64,000 nt of DNA from Arthrobacter hankyongi (GTDB lineage: Bacteria > Actinomycetota > Actinomycetes > Actinomycetales > Micrococcaceae): positions 62,001 through 126,000 of the forward strand of contig NZ_JAKLTQ010000001.1 of the NCBI RefSeq assembly GCF_022012395.1, given 5' to 3'. The notes beneath the pieces are model-generated. The model searched no databases, had not been told where the DNA came from, and saw only the letters and a list, made by a program, of their open reading frames with translations. Shown in pieces: positions 63,272-64,000 of the stretch. Position 1 is the first letter of the stretch; each line of letters starts with the position of its first letter. The position numbers and the translations under genes are program-made.

Positions 63272-64000
63272 CCAGGACGCACCCGGCGGGCAGGGCCCCG
63301 GCGCGGACGAACTGCGCCGGGCCGCCGCGGAACTGTTCGGCCTGCAGGCCCTGCGCCCCGGACAGCTCGAAGGAATGGTGGCCGCCGCGCGCGGACAGGA
63401 CGTGCTGGCCGTGATGCCCACCGGATTCGGCAAGTCCGCGATCTACCAGGTGCCGTCGGCGCTGCTGCCGGGCACCGCCGTCGTCGTCTCGCCGCTGATC
63501 GCCCTGCAGCGCGACCAGGTGGAAGCCATCAACGAGGACCTCGGCGCGCGGCGGGCCTTCGCCATCAATTCGCAGCTGGGAGCCCGGGCGGAGCGGGAGT
63601 CCTGGGCCGCGGTGGAGGGCGGCCACGCCAAGTACGTCTTCCTGGCTCCCGAACAGCTGGCCCGGGAGGAGACCCTCGAACGGCTCGGCCGCTGCCGGAT
63701 CCCGCTGTTCGTGGTGGACGAGGCGCACTGCATCTCCGCCTGGGGCCATGATTTCCGGCCCGACTACCTGACGCTGACCGCCGCCGTCGCCCGGCTCGGC
63801 AGGCCGCCCGTGGTGGCGCTGACCGCCACGGCCTCCCCGCACGTGCGCGCCGAGATCATCGAACGGCTGGGCCTGCGGGAACCGGCCACGCTCATCCACA
63901 GCTTCGACCGGCCGAACCTGTACCTGCAGGTCCGCCGGCACCATGAGGACCGGGGCAAGCGGCAGGCCGTGCTGGACGAAGTCGAGGACCTGCACGGACC
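63261..64000 (+). CDS. recQ: RecQ-family ATP-dependent DNA helicase, N-terminal fragment
   Basis: The first 246 codons are present and the gene runs off the right edge. My translation from the ATG at 63261 gives the zinc-free SF2 N-lobe: LRPGQLEGM (31-39, motif 0), Walker A PTGFGKS (53-59), [14 protein letters not shown] (75-88), DEAH (153-156) followed by [13 protein letters not shown] (157-169), and LTATA. These mark the RecQ family, involved in recombination and repair. It overlaps the ald 3' end by 11 bp in another frame. Confidence 0.88.
   Translation, partial: MPADQDAPGGQGPGADELRRAAAELFGLQALRPGQLEGMVAAARGQDVLAVMPTGFGKSAIYQVPSALLPGTAVVVSPLIALQRDQVEAINEDLGARRAFAINSQLGARAERESWAAVEGGHAKYVFLAPEQLAREETLERLGRCRIPLFVVDEAHCISAWGHDFRPDYLTLTAAVARLGRPPVVALTATASPHVRAEIIERLGLREPATLIHSFDRPNLYLQVRRHHEDRGKRQAVLDEVEDLHG

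Noticed and set aside
1-64000. CRISPR arrays, insertion sequences, tRNA and rRNA genes
   Set aside because: No regularly spaced direct repeats, no transposase or integrase motifs, and gaps between genes are too small or lack tRNA-like cloverleaf sequences.

Overview
The window is a continuous piece of a high-GC actinobacterial chromosome, very probably an Arthrobacter-like member of the Micrococcaceae. The reasons are the strong G/C third-position bias, frequent GTG starts, ATGA/GTGA stop-start overlaps, apparent leaderless promoters (TANNNT 6-8 bases before a start codon), the non-mevalonate isoprenoid genes and the Micrococcales-type order rimP-nusA-ylxR-infB-rbfA. Nothing looks like a phage, an insertion sequence, a CRISPR array, an rRNA or a tRNA. 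Most genes are on the minus strand.

Layout. 1-1.1 kb: start of RNase J and dapA (lysine pathway). 1.2-3.2 kb: a hydrolase and a membrane acyltransferase-like gene. 3.3-15.6 kb: the most unusual block, a Pst-type ABC transporter cluster (pstC, pstA, pstB) interleaved with three PstS-like secreted or membrane-anchored proteins, a sortase-fold protein lacking the catalytic Cys and His, a protein with three Ig-like repeats, and a lytic transglycosylase. 15.9-17.9 kb: a hypothetical gene, a TPR-like membrane protein and dapB. 18-22.2 kb: a molybdenum cofactor cluster (moaE-mog-moaC-moeA on one strand, moaA-moaD on the other). 22.2-25.2 kb: a Tat/lipoprotein related to the N,N-dimethylformamidase large subunit, and an M16 peptidase. 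25.2-37.97 kb: RNA and translation housekeeping (pnp, rpsO, ribF, truB, rbfA, infB, ylxR, nusA, rimP) with a deaminase and small membrane proteins. 38-48.6 kb: DUF4439, a TauE/SafE permease, proS, GNAT, ispG, YciI-like, a lipoprotein, an M50 site-2 protease and dxr.

49-61.5 kb is a catabolic island for branched-chain amino acids. A seven-gene minus-strand operon runs carboxyltransferase, biotin carboxylase/carrier, acyl-CoA dehydrogenase, CoA-transferase A and B, MaoC hydratase, CitE-like lyase. It diverges from a TetR gene across a spacer with two GTTA-N8-TAAC palindromes. Next comes a branched-chain 2-oxoacid dehydrogenase operon (E1alpha-E1beta-E2), which diverges from an Lrp/AsnC regulator that is followed by alanine dehydrogenase. 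The right edge cuts a RecQ-type helicase. Together these genes fit deamination, oxidative decarboxylation and the isovaleryl-CoA to acetoacetate route, but no classical enoyl-CoA hydratase or HMG-CoA lyase is present; the MaoC and CitE-like proteins are candidates for those steps.

Start codons were re-chosen from Shine-Dalgarno sequences, overlaps and family N-termini. No database search was possible, so family names rest on motif recognition.
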